Of a stretch of DNA of 64,000 bases, positions 25,996 to 34,274 are shown one piece after another. A model generated the notes under the pieces. That model saw nothing but the letters and a program-made list of their open reading frames with translations, was not told the origin of the DNA and ran no database searches. The DNA is from Hafnia alvei (GTDB taxonomy: Bacteria > Pseudomonadota > Gammaproteobacteria > Enterobacterales > Enterobacteriaceae): the NCBI RefSeq assembly GCF_964063325.1, contig NZ_OZ061315.1:434001-498000 (forward strand). Direction: 5' to 3'. Positions within the stretch are counted from its first letter, which is position 1, and every line of letters begins with the position of its first letter. A program made the position numbers and the translations under genes.

Positions 25996-26148
25996 TCAAT
26001 GTGACTTCAGCCCGGCGGCCGTCATCAATAAACGGAATACCATCGAGACACAGCCCAGCGCCAGTACGCTTCCAGCCCAGATAGCCGCTAACCACAGCAT
26101 GCGTTTCCATAACGGAGAACGGGGCGTTTGTGCTTCAATCGTTGTCAT
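25996..26148 (-). CDS. DUF2474 small subunit associated with CioAB-type oxidase
   Basis: A 50-residue single-span protein beginning MTTIEAQTPRSPLWKRM and ending GLKSH. A hydrophobic helix (LWLAAIWAGSVLALGCVSMV) follows a basic SPLWKRM. The WKR-x-LW-x2-IW-x-GS pattern is typical of DUF2474, small proteins encoded right after cyanide-insensitive bd oxidase genes and analogous in position to CydX. Its ATG (26148) is 17 bp after the cioB stop and is preceded by GAGG. It is short enough to be missed by standard length cut-offs. A longer frame at 25913-26110 on the same strand is a shadow. Confidence 0.85.
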   Translation of the reverse strand: MTTIEAQTPRSPLWKRMLWLAAIWAGSVLALGCVSMVFRLLMTAAGLKSH

Positions 26149-26164
26149 TTTTTACCTCGCTGAC

Positions 26165-27172
26165 TCAGTGATAGCCTTCATCTGCGCTGATTTTTCCGCG
26201 AAAAACGTAATAGCTCCAGAAGGTATAAACCAAAATAATGGGGATGATGAACAAGGCACCAACCAGCATAAATCCAAGGCTTTGCGGTGGTGCTGCCGCC
26301 TGCCAGATGTCGATAGCAGGCGGAATGATATGCGGCCAGATACTGATCCCTAGCCCGCTGAAGCCGAGGAAAACCAACAATAGGGTCATCACAAACGGTA
26401 AATAGTGATCGCCGTGGCGCGTTCCGCGCCAAATCACTCCGGCACACACTAGCGTCAACACGGGAACCGGCAAAAGGAACACGATGTTTGGCCAGCTAAA
26501 CCAGCGCGCGGCAATGGCGCTGTGCGCCAGCGGAGTCCAAATGCTGATGATGGCAATAATAACCAGCAGAGCCAGCAGTAAAGGGCGCGTAATGCGATAC
26601 ATTTTATCTTGCAGCTGATGGCTGGTTTTCATGATAAGCCACGTGCTGCCCAGCAGCGCATAGGCGCACATCAGGCCGATACCGCAGAACAGGTTAAACG
26701 GTGTAAGCCAATCAAATGCACCGCCGACGAAGGTGCGCTCTGTCACGGGGAAACCGTGAATCACGGCACCGACCACGATACCTTGCATAAACGTGGCGCA
26801 GCCTGAGCCAACGATAAAAGCCTTGTCCCAGAATCCGCGATGATTAGGTAGTGCTTTAAAGCGAAACTCAAAGGCGACGCCGCGGAAAATCAATGCGATC
26901 AGCATCAGCGTGAGGGGAATAGATAACGCATCGACAATCACCGCGTAGGCCAGAGGAAAGGCACCAAATAGCGCCGCGCCGCCGAGCACTAGCCACGTCT
27001 CGTTACCGTCCCACACGGGGGCAACGGTGTTGACCATCATGTCGCGCTCTTGCATATCACGGGTGACGGGCAGCAACATGCCAATGCCTAAATCGAAGCC
27101 ATCCATCACGATATACATTAAGGTGGCGAAAATAATGATGGCGAACCAAATGAGCGGCAGATCGATACCCAT
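26165..27172 (-). CDS. cioB: Cytochrome bd-type quinol oxidase subunit II (CioB-like)
   Basis: A 335-residue membrane protein with about nine helices. MGIDLPLIWFAIIIFATLMY and MDGFDLGIGMLL at the N-terminus, then WDGNETWLVLGGAALFGAFP, are typical of CydB/CioB. At 335 residues it is shorter than E. coli CydB (379), which fits the cyanide-insensitive (CIO) branch. Its ATG overlaps the cioA stop (TAATG), so the two are coupled. It is followed by the DUF2474 gene. Confidence 0.92.
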   Translation of the reverse strand: MGIDLPLIWFAIIIFATLMYIVMDGFDLGIGMLLPVTRDMQERDMMVNTVAPVWDGNETWLVLGGAALFGAFPLAYAVIVDALSIPLTLMLIALIFRGVAFEFRFKALPNHRGFWDKAFIVGSGCATFMQGIVVGAVIHGFPVTERTFVGGAFDWLTPFNLFCGIGLMCAYALLGSTWLIMKTSHQLQDKMYRITRPLLLALLVIIAIISIWTPLAHSAIAARWFSWPNIVFLLPVPVLTLVCAGVIWRGTRHGDHYLPFVMTLLLVFLGFSGLGISIWPHIIPPAIDIWQAAAPPQSLGFMLVGALFIIPIILVYTFWSYYVFRGKISADEGYH

Positions 27173-28575
27173 TAGTGAGTCTCCTGCTGATGAGAGGGCT
27201 TAACGGCAATACGTCCAGCGGCGGTCGGTAACGCTTCGCCGTGGGCTGCTGGAAGAATCGGTTCAGGGCCTTTACGGATCAGCCGCATCATATAGGCATA
27301 ACCCACGCCAAAGACCGCACCGTAGACCACGAAGAACGTCAGCAAACTGATGCTCATATGCAGATCGCCATGAGCAGAAACGGCATCTTTAGTGCGCATC
27401 AGGCCATGCACAATCCACGGCTGGCGACCGACTTCGGTGGTTATCCAACCGGCTAAAATAGCGATAAGTCCCGAAGGCCCCATCCAGAACACGAAATGCA
27501 GGAAAGGGCGCGATGTGTACAAACGCTGCCGATAGCGCAGCCATAAACCGATAGCACCCAGCAAAATCATCAACATGCCAAGGCCGGCCATGATTCGAAA
27601 TGACCAGAACACCAGCGGCGAATTTGGACGATCCTCTTTAGCAAATTCGGTTAATGCAGGCACTTGTTTATCCAAACTGTGCGTCAGGATCAGGCTGCCA
27701 AGATAGGGCACTTCCACTTTAAAACGCGTTTCTTCGCGCTCCATGTCGGGCAGCCCGAACAGAATAAGCGGCGTTGCTTCGCCGGGTTTATTGTCCCAAT
27801 GGCCTTCGATCGCGGCGATTTTTGCAGGCTGATATTTAAGTGTGTTAAGGCCGTGCATGTCGCCGATGAAAGCTTGAAGCGGAGCGACGATAAGCGCCAT
27901 CCAGAGCGCCATTGAAAGCATTTTGCGCGTGGCTGGCGTGTCGTTTCCACGCAGTAGATGCCACGCGGCAGAAGCGCCGACAAAGAAAGCGCTGCTCAGG
28001 AAAGCGGCGGTGGTCATATGCAGCAGGCGATACGGGAACGAAGGGTTGAAGATCACCGCCAGCCAATCAACCGGAACCACCTGACCGTTTACGATTTCAT
28101 AGCCCTGTGGGGTATGCATCCAACTGTTGGACGCCAAGATCCAGAACGTCGACATCAGCGTGCCGAGCGCCACCATGCAGGTGGCAAAAAAGTGCAGCTC
28201 TTTGCCTACTTTGTTCCAGCCAAACAGCATGACACCAAGAAATCCGGCTTCAAGGAAAAACGCGGTGAGCACTTCATAAGTGAGCAACGGGCCGGTAATA
28301 CTGCCCGCAAATTGGGAAAATCCGCTCCAGTTGGTGCCAAACTGATAAGCCATCACTAAGCCGGAAACTACGCCCATGCCGAAATTGACGGCGAACACTT
28401 TCGCCCAAAAGTGATAGAGCGTGCGGTAATCCGGGTTACGCGTTTTGAGCCATAAGCCTTCAAGCACCGCCAAAAAGCTGGCTAGCCCGATGGTGATGGC
28501 AGGGAAAATAATGTGAAAGGATACCGTAAAAGCAAACTGGATCCTGGCGAGATGGAATGCGTCTAATCCGAACAT
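27172..28575 (-). CDS. cioA: Cytochrome bd-type ubiquinol oxidase subunit I (CioA-like)
   Basis: A 467-residue heme-bearing subunit with about nine helices. The N-terminal AFTVSFHIIFPAITIG contains the conserved heme-ligand histidine, GRQPWIVHG is the conserved Q-loop-side motif, and NFGMGVVSGLVMAYQFGTNW is the typical helix III. It is about 55 residues shorter than E. coli CydA, consistent with the short Q-loop of the CIO type, which is usually less sensitive to cyanide. It is the first gene of cioA-cioB-DUF2474 and is divergent from a MocR-type regulator. Confidence 0.93.
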   Translation of the reverse strand: MFGLDAFHLARIQFAFTVSFHIIFPAITIGLASFLAVLEGLWLKTRNPDYRTLYHFWAKVFAVNFGMGVVSGLVMAYQFGTNWSGFSQFAGSITGPLLTYEVLTAFFLEAGFLGVMLFGWNKVGKELHFFATCMVALGTLMSTFWILASNSWMHTPQGYEIVNGQVVPVDWLAVIFNPSFPYRLLHMTTAAFLSSAFFVGASAAWHLLRGNDTPATRKMLSMALWMALIVAPLQAFIGDMHGLNTLKYQPAKIAAIEGHWDNKPGEATPLILFGLPDMEREETRFKVEVPYLGSLILTHSLDKQVPALTEFAKEDRPNSPLVFWSFRIMAGLGMLMILLGAIGLWLRYRQRLYTSRPFLHFVFWMGPSGLIAILAGWITTEVGRQPWIVHGLMRTKDAVSAHGDLHMSISLLTFFVVYGAVFGVGYAYMMRLIRKGPEPILPAAHGEALPTAAGRIAVKPSHQQETH

Positions 28576-28770
28576 GGACAGCCTCGTACTGACATAAAGT
28601 TCTGCGCGGTAAATTGCAGGCGTGAGAAACGGAGTGCCGGAGCGATCAGGGCCGGAACGATGAAAGGGATCTTACGGGCTGTAAAATAGATATGACAGAA
28701 ACAGAAATGTTGTTTTAATGTATAACAGTTTGATTTGGATCATGGCGATGACACCCTCTCGGAGAGCGCA

Positions 28771-30192
28771 GTGGCAAAATATGAAGACTTGGTAAAACGC
28801 ATTCGCGGGCAGATCACCGCTGAAATTTGGCAAGTTGGCGATAAGCTGCCGTCGCTGCGTGAGCAGGTTTTGCACTCTGGTTTGAGCCTGATGACGGTGA
28901 TGCATGCCTACCAAATTCTAGAGAGCCAAGGGTGGATCGTTTCCCGTCCGCAGTCGGGCTATTACGTTGCGCCTCAGGCGAAGTTTTTAGCCCCATCGCC
29001 TACGCATGAACCGGTGCAGCGTGCCGAAGAAGTTGGTATCAACGCGTTTATTTTCGATGTTTTGCAGGCCAGCCGCGATCCCGCCATTGTGCCGTTTGGC
29101 TCTGCGTATCCCGATCCAACCCTGTTTCCTCGCCAACAAATTAGTAAATCGTTGACCACGGTGGCGCGGGCGATGACCACGCTAAGCGCTACGGATAATT
29201 TGCCGCCGGGCAATGAGGATCTACGCAAGATCCTCGCGAAACGCTATGCCATGCAGGGTATTCGTATCGATCCTGAGGAGATTGTCATTACCGCTGGCGC
29301 ATTGGAGTCGCTCAACCTGAGTTTGCAGGCCGTCACGCAGCCGGGCGACTGGGTGATTGTGGAAAATCCGTGTTTTTACGGTGCATTGCAGGCGCTCGAA
29401 CGCTTACGGCTAAAGGCTCTTTCAATTGCAGCGCATCCCGAATTCGGTATTGATTTAGCGGCGTTAGAAGAGGCGCTAAATACTTATCCGGTACGCGCGT
29501 GCTGGCTGATGACCAATATTCAAAACCCGTTAGGCTGCACGCTTTCGGTCGAGAAAAAACAGCAGCTGGTGGCGCTCTTACAGCGGCATAACGTGTATTT
29601 GATTGAAGATGACGTTTATGGCGAGCTGTATGCCGGCGGCGAAAAACCGCTTCCGGCCAAAGCCTTTGATGAGACAGGAATGACCATGCACTGCTCTTCG
29701 TTCTCGAAAAGCTTGGTGGCCGGATTTCGTGTTGGCTGGGTGGCGGCGGGAAATATGGCGAGAAAAATCCAGCAGCTGCAGCTCATGAGCACGCTTTCGA
29801 CCAGCGCACCGATGCAGCTGGCGCTGGCGAATTATTTAGCTACCCGCAGCTACGACAGCCATTTGCGGCGTCTGCGCCGAGTGATGGAGCAGCGAAAATA
29901 TGCGGCATGGCAGTCACTGCGCGCGCATCTTCCGCAGGGCGTGAATATTAATTATTCACACGGCGGCTATTTTTTGTGGGTCGAGCTGCCTATCAATGTG
30001 AATGCGACCGAGCTGTATCATCGCGCGCTGAATGAAGGGATTAGCATTGCCCCCGGCCAGATGTTTTCTGCCAGCAATCAGTACACCAACTATTTTCGCT
30101 TTAATGTGTCTCATGAATGGACAGACAAAAGCGAAAATGCGGTGCAAAAACTGGCAGTTATCGTGCGTGAAATGATGCAGATCGCTGATTAG
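28771..30192 (+). CDS. GntR/MocR-family regulator with aminotransferase domain
   Basis: A 473-residue protein. The N-terminal GntR winged helix covers residues 1-70 (KLPSLREQVLHSGLSLMTVMHAYQ). A fold-type I aminotransferase-like domain follows, with the PLP lysine in SSFSKSLVAGFRVGW and NIQNPLGCTLS. These regulators usually sense PLP or an amine. The start is GTG at 28771, preceded by GGAGAG; the frame extends 12 codons upstream to a TTG without a ribosome site. It is divergent from cioAB, with a shared 195-bp region, so it may regulate the oxidase; that is inference. I do not assign it to a named E. coli gene. Confidence 0.88.
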   Translation: MAKYEDLVKRIRGQITAEIWQVGDKLPSLREQVLHSGLSLMTVMHAYQILESQGWIVSRPQSGYYVAPQAKFLAPSPTHEPVQRAEEVGINAFIFDVLQASRDPAIVPFGSAYPDPTLFPRQQISKSLTTVARAMTTLSATDNLPPGNEDLRKILAKRYAMQGIRIDPEEIVITAGALESLNLSLQAVTQPGDWVIVENPCFYGALQALERLRLKALSIAAHPEFGIDLAALEEALNTYPVRACWLMTNIQNPLGCTLSVEKKQQLVALLQRHNVYLIEDDVYGELYAGGEKPLPAKAFDETGMTMHCSSFSKSLVAGFRVGWVAAGNMARKIQQLQLMSTLSTSAPMQLALANYLATRSYDSHLRRLRRVMEQRKYAAWQSLRAHLPQGVNINYSHGGYFLWVELPINVNATELYHRALNEGISIAPGQMFSASNQYTNYFRFNVSHEWTDKSENAVQKLAVIVREMMQIAD

Positions 30193-30204
30193 ACGATGCT
30201 CTAT

Positions 30205-30708
30205 CTATAGATTATGGGGGAAATTACGAGGCAACTCGCTCGCAGGGCAATTAATCACGCTTTCGTTATTTTCACCACAGTCACGAACAAACGTAATAGT
30301 CGCAAATTCGTCAATGACTTCAGTTGGATAGGCAGGACCTGCATCACGATAGGCTTCCATTTCTGCTATATGCTCGTTTTGGAAACAAACCGTTTTTTCT
30401 GGATTATTGATGACCCAGCGAGGGAAGAAGATTGTTCCATGAAAAACGTTATCTTCTAAGTTAACGATTAGGCTAACATCGGTTCCGGTCGGCTCCGTCC
30501 ACGAAATTTTATATACCGCTTTGGCTACGCGAACGATATAGGTCGTTTGATCTTTTACCCAACGATTCCCCACGATCCCACTATGAATTCGATAATCTAA
30601 CGTTGTGGCATTTTTGACATAGATTTCATAATTCCAGCCGTTGTCATAGGTATAGACCAAGTGTTTGCCCACTAAACCGCTCAAATCGTTTTTATCGAAG
30701 TTGCTCAT
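30205..30708 (-). CDS. padC: Phenolic acid decarboxylase
   Basis: A cofactor-free lipocalin-like decarboxylase of p-coumaric, ferulic and caffeic acids to vinyl phenols. It has 167 residues, the family norm. The family signatures GLVGKHLVYTYDNGWNYE, WTEPTGTDVSL and the C-terminal region around ATITFVRDCGEN are present. It is convergent with the MocR gene (12-bp gap) and divergent from a LysR regulator, the usual padC/padR-like detoxification pairing in enterobacteria. Expected to be inducible by phenolic acids through that regulator. Confidence 0.93.
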   Translation of the reverse strand: MSNFDKNDLSGLVGKHLVYTYDNGWNYEIYVKNATTLDYRIHSGIVGNRWVKDQTTYIVRVAKAVYKISWTEPTGTDVSLIVNLEDNVFHGTIFFPRWVINNPEKTVCFQNEHIAEMEAYRDAGPAYPTEVIDEFATITFVRDCGENNESVINCPASELPRNFPHNL

Positions 30709-30754
30709 AATTTTTGTCTCCGTTTCATTTGATGCGTTCAGTGTAGAGATGTAT

Positions 30755-30769
30755 TTATTAGATTAATAA
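30755..30769. promoter_or_regulatory. Palindromic LysR-type operator between padC and its regulator
   Basis: TTATTA-GAT-TAATAA is a perfect inverted repeat in the 108-bp divergent region, 47 bp from the padC start and 48 bp from the regulator start. Its length fits a LysR-type recognition site. Confidence 0.55.
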
Positions 30770-30816
30770 CGCTAATATTGAGTTAAATAGATTCAAAAAT
30801 TAGATTGGTTATTGAA

Positions 30817-31701
30817 ATGAAAACAACGCTAGAGCAATGGATGTTGTTGCAGGCAGTGATTGATCACGGCAGTTTTTCGCGCGCTGCAGAGGTGTTTAAC
30901 CGCAGCCAGTCGTCGTTGAGCTATCAACTCACCCTGATGCAGGAACGGCTTGGGGTGCCGCTGTTAACGATTGTTGGGCGCAAGGCCGAATTGACGCCTG
31001 AAGGACAGCAGCTATTGGCACAGGTTCAGCCTCTGCTACAAGGATTTCGCACGCTGGAAAACCGCGCTGAGGCTCGAAAACGCGGTGAGCGCGCTCGCTT
31101 AGACTTGGTGGTTGATAGCATTTTTCCTAAATCACATTTATTTGATGTGTTGCGCCGTTTTCAACAGGCTTTTCCTATGACGCAGGTACATCTCTCTGAG
31201 GTATTACGCAGCGAGAGTTTATCTGAGCTAAAACAACGCAATGCAGATGTTTACCTGATTACACCAACCCAAGATGTGGCATTGCGCGGGCGCTTGCTGA
31301 TGGAGATTACTTTTGCTGCCGTTGCTCATCGAGATCATCCTTTGCTGCAACTACCGGTTCCACTTAGCCGAGATGATTTAGCCCGCTATCCTCTGATCGA
31401 GATTGTCGATCGCTCGCAACAGCAAATGAACAGCCGCCAGTCGGCGGCGGCAGAGAGCTGGACTTTTACCACAATAGAGGCGGCCATCGCAGCTGTTGCG
31501 CACGGGGTCGGTTATGGGTGGCTACCAGAAGAAAAAATTGCGCCGCTGTTAGCTTCTGGGGAATTAGTGTTGTTGCCGTTAGTTCAAGGTGAACGCCGCT
31601 CAACGCCACTTTATCTCTTGGTTAACGAGGAGTTAGCTGGAATAGATCGCGAGATTTCTTTGCTGGTGAGTTTGCTTGAGGGGAGTCCGATGAGTGGCTG
31701 A
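30817..31701 (+). CDS. LysR-family transcriptional regulator, divergent from padC
   Basis: A 294-residue LysR regulator. The N-terminal helix-turn-helix is in residues 1-60 (DHGSFSRAAEVFNRSQSSLSYQL), followed by a periplasmic-binding-protein-like effector domain. ATG at 30817 is used; an upstream TTG four codons earlier is unlikely. It lies back to back with padC and probably activates it in response to hydroxycinnamic acids; this is by position. Its end is followed closely by a hairpin that forms part of the island boundary repeat. Confidence 0.88.
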   Translation: MKTTLEQWMLLQAVIDHGSFSRAAEVFNRSQSSLSYQLTLMQERLGVPLLTIVGRKAELTPEGQQLLAQVQPLLQGFRTLENRAEARKRGERARLDLVVDSIFPKSHLFDVLRRFQQAFPMTQVHLSEVLRSESLSELKQRNADVYLITPTQDVALRGRLLMEITFAAVAHRDHPLLQLPVPLSRDDLARYPLIEIVDRSQQQMNSRQSAAAESWTFTTIEAAIAAVAHGVGYGWLPEEKIAPLLASGELVLLPLVQGERRSTPLYLLVNEELAGIDREISLLVSLLEGSPMSG

Positions 31702-31703
31702 TT

Positions 31704-31766
31704 CAGAAAGCAAAAAACCAGCCCTTAGGCTGGTTTCTTTAAATAGTGGTACCCGGACTCGGAATC
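31704..31766. repeat. Distal attachment-site repeat of the tRNA-Phe island (attL/attR copy)
   Basis: 63 bp repeats the sequence at 38703-38764 with few differences. It ends with AGTGGTACCCGGACTCGGAA, a one-mismatch copy of the 3' end of tRNA-Phe including CCA. It starts with a terminator-like hairpin AACCAGCC/GGCTGGTT whose stem differs from the other copy by paired changes. This is the outer limit of the integrated island. Confidence 0.85.
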
Positions 31767-31908
31767 ACCTCAGCGATCAACATGCTGTTTTTTTTATTGG
31801 TTTTGTTGATAAATCAACCAAATAGCGCCCCCACAAAGGTCCCCATAAAAAGGCACTGTATTTTTGTGATTATCGTCACTAAAAATTGACGTTTGAGGGG
31901 AGGGGCTT

Positions 31909-32009
31909 CGTTATGTGTGGAGTCAGGTTCACAAATAACGGTCTGAGGTTCACATAGAGTGAATGGAACTCCACATATAACGGTTCGGGGTTCACATATA
32001 ACGGCGTGA
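31909..32009. repeat. Iteron-like direct repeats with a 21-bp period
   Basis: Four 21-bp units start at 31926, 31947, 31968 and 31989, with consensus GGTTCACATATAACGG plus 5 variable bases; unit 2 is degenerate after GGTTCACATA and unit 3 begins ACTCC. An inverted copy (CGTTATGTGTGGAGT, 31909-31923) precedes them. The rest of the 524-bp gap between the LysR gene and abiEii is AT-rich with no gene. Exact two-helical-turn phasing suggests protein binding, such as recombinase arm sites or a replication origin. Confidence 0.8.
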
Positions 32010-32225
32010 AAAACATATCCACCTCGCTCGTAGGGTGTTGATCCGTCACTCCTGCATTGAGCTTTACGTCGATATGTCGGATTAGCCGCTTTTGAGATAA
32101 TATTCTACGGTGTTGATTATTATTTATTGAATCATATGAATATTTTTATTTGTTTTTGAGATGTAGACATGAAACAGTTGAGATAACTAAACATCTTGGT
32201 TCAATTCAATCTCTCAGAACCAGAG

Positions 32226-33155
32226 CTAAAAATACTGCGCCAAAACCCCCTCTAACTTGCTCACCGCCGCTGCATACTTGGCTGGGTTCTTATCATTCAG
32301 CACTGCCAGATTACGCAGCTTCCAGCGAATAGCCGGAAGACGCTGAATTTCAGGATAACGATACAGTGACCAGTCAGGACTATTCTGCTTATAACTAAGC
32401 AAGAACTGGCGATCCTGATCCGTAAGATGTGATTTCAACGCCTGCGGTAGCAAAGTTGTTACCGACAAAAGAGATTCCAGCGACGTTTCCTGCCGCGTCA
32501 TCCCGGAAAATTCCTGTGCGTACAGCGTAGCGATCCGTGCAATATCCCAGTTAGGAGTCAATAGTTCGGCAATAGGGCGAGGATGGCCTGCCAGATAGCA
32601 AAGAAAACCGTCAAAGATCTCGCGTGTCAGGCCCGGTTTCTCCAGCATATTCAGTACATCAAACAGATCTCGTGGATGCTGACGATCGAGTGCAGCGCAG
32701 ATTTTACCGCCGTAAAGATCTGCTAGTGAGACGACACTCATCGTGGTGAAGCCATACTCCATTTCCACCTGTTCGCACACCGGCATTTCTGTTGGTGGCG
32801 CTAGTAGTCCACGCCAGACCGGGCTGACCTCAATTTTTATCTGCGCATCAACGGTGTTAACGATGATGCGTTTTTCATCTGCTTTATTCTCCTGTCGGAT
32901 GGCAGTGATCCCTGGCCTACCGTTCAGCGATTCCGTTATGTGCATCAAGGCGTCATTGATGGCTGCTAGATCGGTATCGCGATCCGCATAGGTCTTATAT
33001 GCCAGATCGATATCTACCGACAGGCGAGGGAAATCCTGTACAAACAAATTGATCGCCGTACCACCTTTCAGGGCAAAACAGGGCACCTTCGCCACATGTG
33101 GCAGTGCAGTCATTAATAACCTGACCTGCCGGGCATAAATATCACGCAGATCCAT
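32226..33155 (-). CDS. abiEii: AbiEii-type nucleotidyltransferase toxin
   Basis: A 309-residue toxin of the AbiEii/AbiGii family (DUF1814), the toxin of type IV abortive-infection AbiE systems. The nucleotidyltransferase core is in residues 20-50 (ALKGGTAINLFVQDFPRLSV then DIDLAY, giving the GG and DxD elements), and the later conserved segment is LADLYGGKICAALDRQHPRDLFDV. Related toxins modify tRNA ends with nucleotides. Start ATG at 33155 (MDLRDIYARQ) overlaps the abiEi end by 14 bp. Cargo of the tRNA-Phe island. GC-richer than the neighbouring RT gene. Confidence 0.92.
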   Translation of the reverse strand: MDLRDIYARQVRLLMTALPHVAKVPCFALKGGTAINLFVQDFPRLSVDIDLAYKTYADRDTDLAAINDALMHITESLNGRPGITAIRQENKADEKRIIVNTVDAQIKIEVSPVWRGLLAPPTEMPVCEQVEMEYGFTTMSVVSLADLYGGKICAALDRQHPRDLFDVLNMLEKPGLTREIFDGFLCYLAGHPRPIAELLTPNWDIARIATLYAQEFSGMTRQETSLESLLSVTTLLPQALKSHLTDQDRQFLLSYKQNSPDWSLYRYPEIQRLPAIRWKLRNLAVLNDKNPAKYAAAVSKLEGVLAQYF

Positions 33156-33945
33156 CTTCGACTCCTTCCGGTTTAAATGCACGGGGAACGGTTATTTGAT
33201 AATCCGGCTCCAGCCAACCGTCGGGAACGATTTGTCGCTTTCCTGTGCCTGTTTCTATACCGCTTTGATCGAGATACTGAAAATAAGGGTGTTCATTGCG
33301 TCGAGCGAGGTAGAGCATCACCCGGTTAGTTTTAATTGAATGACTGGCACAGAGTAGTGCCTGCAATTTACGCGGGCTGAGAAGATTCATCCCCTGAAAC
33401 AGGGCGTCGGCATGTTCGAACGAGATCAATGCAGGAACGCCGCTGGCGATTTCATACGCGGCGAGTTCTGGGACACTGCATGCTAATTGTCGATCACCGA
33501 TATTCAGCTTTGTCGTGAATGGCGTTATATCGACGGTGAGGCCAGACGTATACAGTGTGACAAACGTTGCAGATTGTTTAAAGGCAGCGAACCATCCCGG
33601 TAGTTTGGCGTAAGCCGGAAGCTCGAGCCAGATCTGCTGTCTGCCCGGTTCGGTATAGTGGGCATGGCCCTGTAACGCAAGGCTAGTCAGCCCCGCCACG
33701 CGAACAGGCTTTCCCCACTGTGTTTGCAGGCAGTAAACCGCATCCACCCAATCCGGTTCGCGACCGGGGCGGCAGTAAACGCCATGGGCGATCCGATTCA
33801 GCCAGCCACTCTGAACATAAACATAAGAGAGCTTGCGATCGATACCCTTACTGGTCAGCCATGACTGGAGCAGTACCTGACCGGGTAGGGTGTTTTGCAT
33901 CAGCCAGTTTAGATTATTCGACAAATGTCGCCTCTGAATTGACAT
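33142..33945 (-). CDS. abiEi: AbiEi-type antitoxin (transcriptional repressor)
   Basis: A 267-residue protein with an N-terminal winged-helix region (residues 20-60, LLQSWLTSKGIDRKLSYVYV then GWLNRIAHGVYCR) and a C-terminal antitoxin domain. This matches AbiEi antitoxins, which bind inverted repeats in their promoter and neutralise AbiEii without direct contact. It is upstream of and overlaps abiEii, the normal order. It is divergent from the reverse-transcriptase gene, with an AT-rich 170-bp gap that should contain its operator; I could not mark clear repeats there. Confidence 0.9.
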   Translation of the reverse strand: MSIQRRHLSNNLNWLMQNTLPGQVLLQSWLTSKGIDRKLSYVYVQSGWLNRIAHGVYCRPGREPDWVDAVYCLQTQWGKPVRVAGLTSLALQGHAHYTEPGRQQIWLELPAYAKLPGWFAAFKQSATFVTLYTSGLTVDITPFTTKLNIGDRQLACSVPELAAYEIASGVPALISFEHADALFQGMNLLSPRKLQALLCASHSIKTNRVMLYLARRNEHPYFQYLDQSGIETGTGKRQIVPDGWLEPDYQITVPRAFKPEGVEDGSA

Positions 33946-34118
33946 TAATATGAATATTTAAACTAGTGTAGATTGATGTGTGTTTTTATAGCAAGATTAG
34001 GTTTATATTTTTTATAATATGTCGATTAAAAATCAATGATAAGGTTAAAGTATAAACAGAAGCATTTTCAGGAAAAGGGAGACAAATATGTTCAGACTGT
34101 TGGAAGGGAGCGTGTAAT

Positions 34119-34274
34119 ATGGATACAAATCAAGATGGTTGCCCGCCACACGGAGGTATTACTGGTGTCAATAACTCCCCTTTCGGTCATGAAACGCGGC
34201 TGGCTAAATCGGTACAGACTAATCTAAGGACGATAACGCATGACATATCAGGCAACTTTCACTGGCTGGGATGA
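34119..34274 (+). CDS. 51-residue ORF overlapping the start of the RT-nitrilase gene
   Basis: The ORF encodes MDTNQDGCPPHGGITGVNNS... ending GNFHWLG. It has its own AGGGAG ribosome site 8 bases before the ATG and overlaps the RT-nitrilase start by 35 bp in another frame. The product is hydrophilic, with one cysteine, no membrane span and no family I recognise. It could be a leader peptide coupling translation to the downstream gene or a small accessory protein. A competing 63-codon frame at 34036-34227 lacks a ribosome site. Confidence 0.45.
   Translation: MDTNQDGCPPHGGITGVNNSPFGHETRLAKSVQTNLRTITHDISGNFHWLG

Noticed and set aside
25913..26110. 65-codon minus-strand frame overlapping the ylaC start
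   Set aside because: It is a shifted frame over the DUF2474 gene, which has a better start, ribosome site and family match.
31746..31766. Second tRNA-Phe gene or pseudogene at the left island end
   Set aside because: Only the last 20 or so tRNA bases are present; it is an attachment-site copy, not a gene.
34036..34227. 63-codon frame upstream of the RT gene
   Set aside because: No ribosome site; the 51-codon frame in the same region is better supported.
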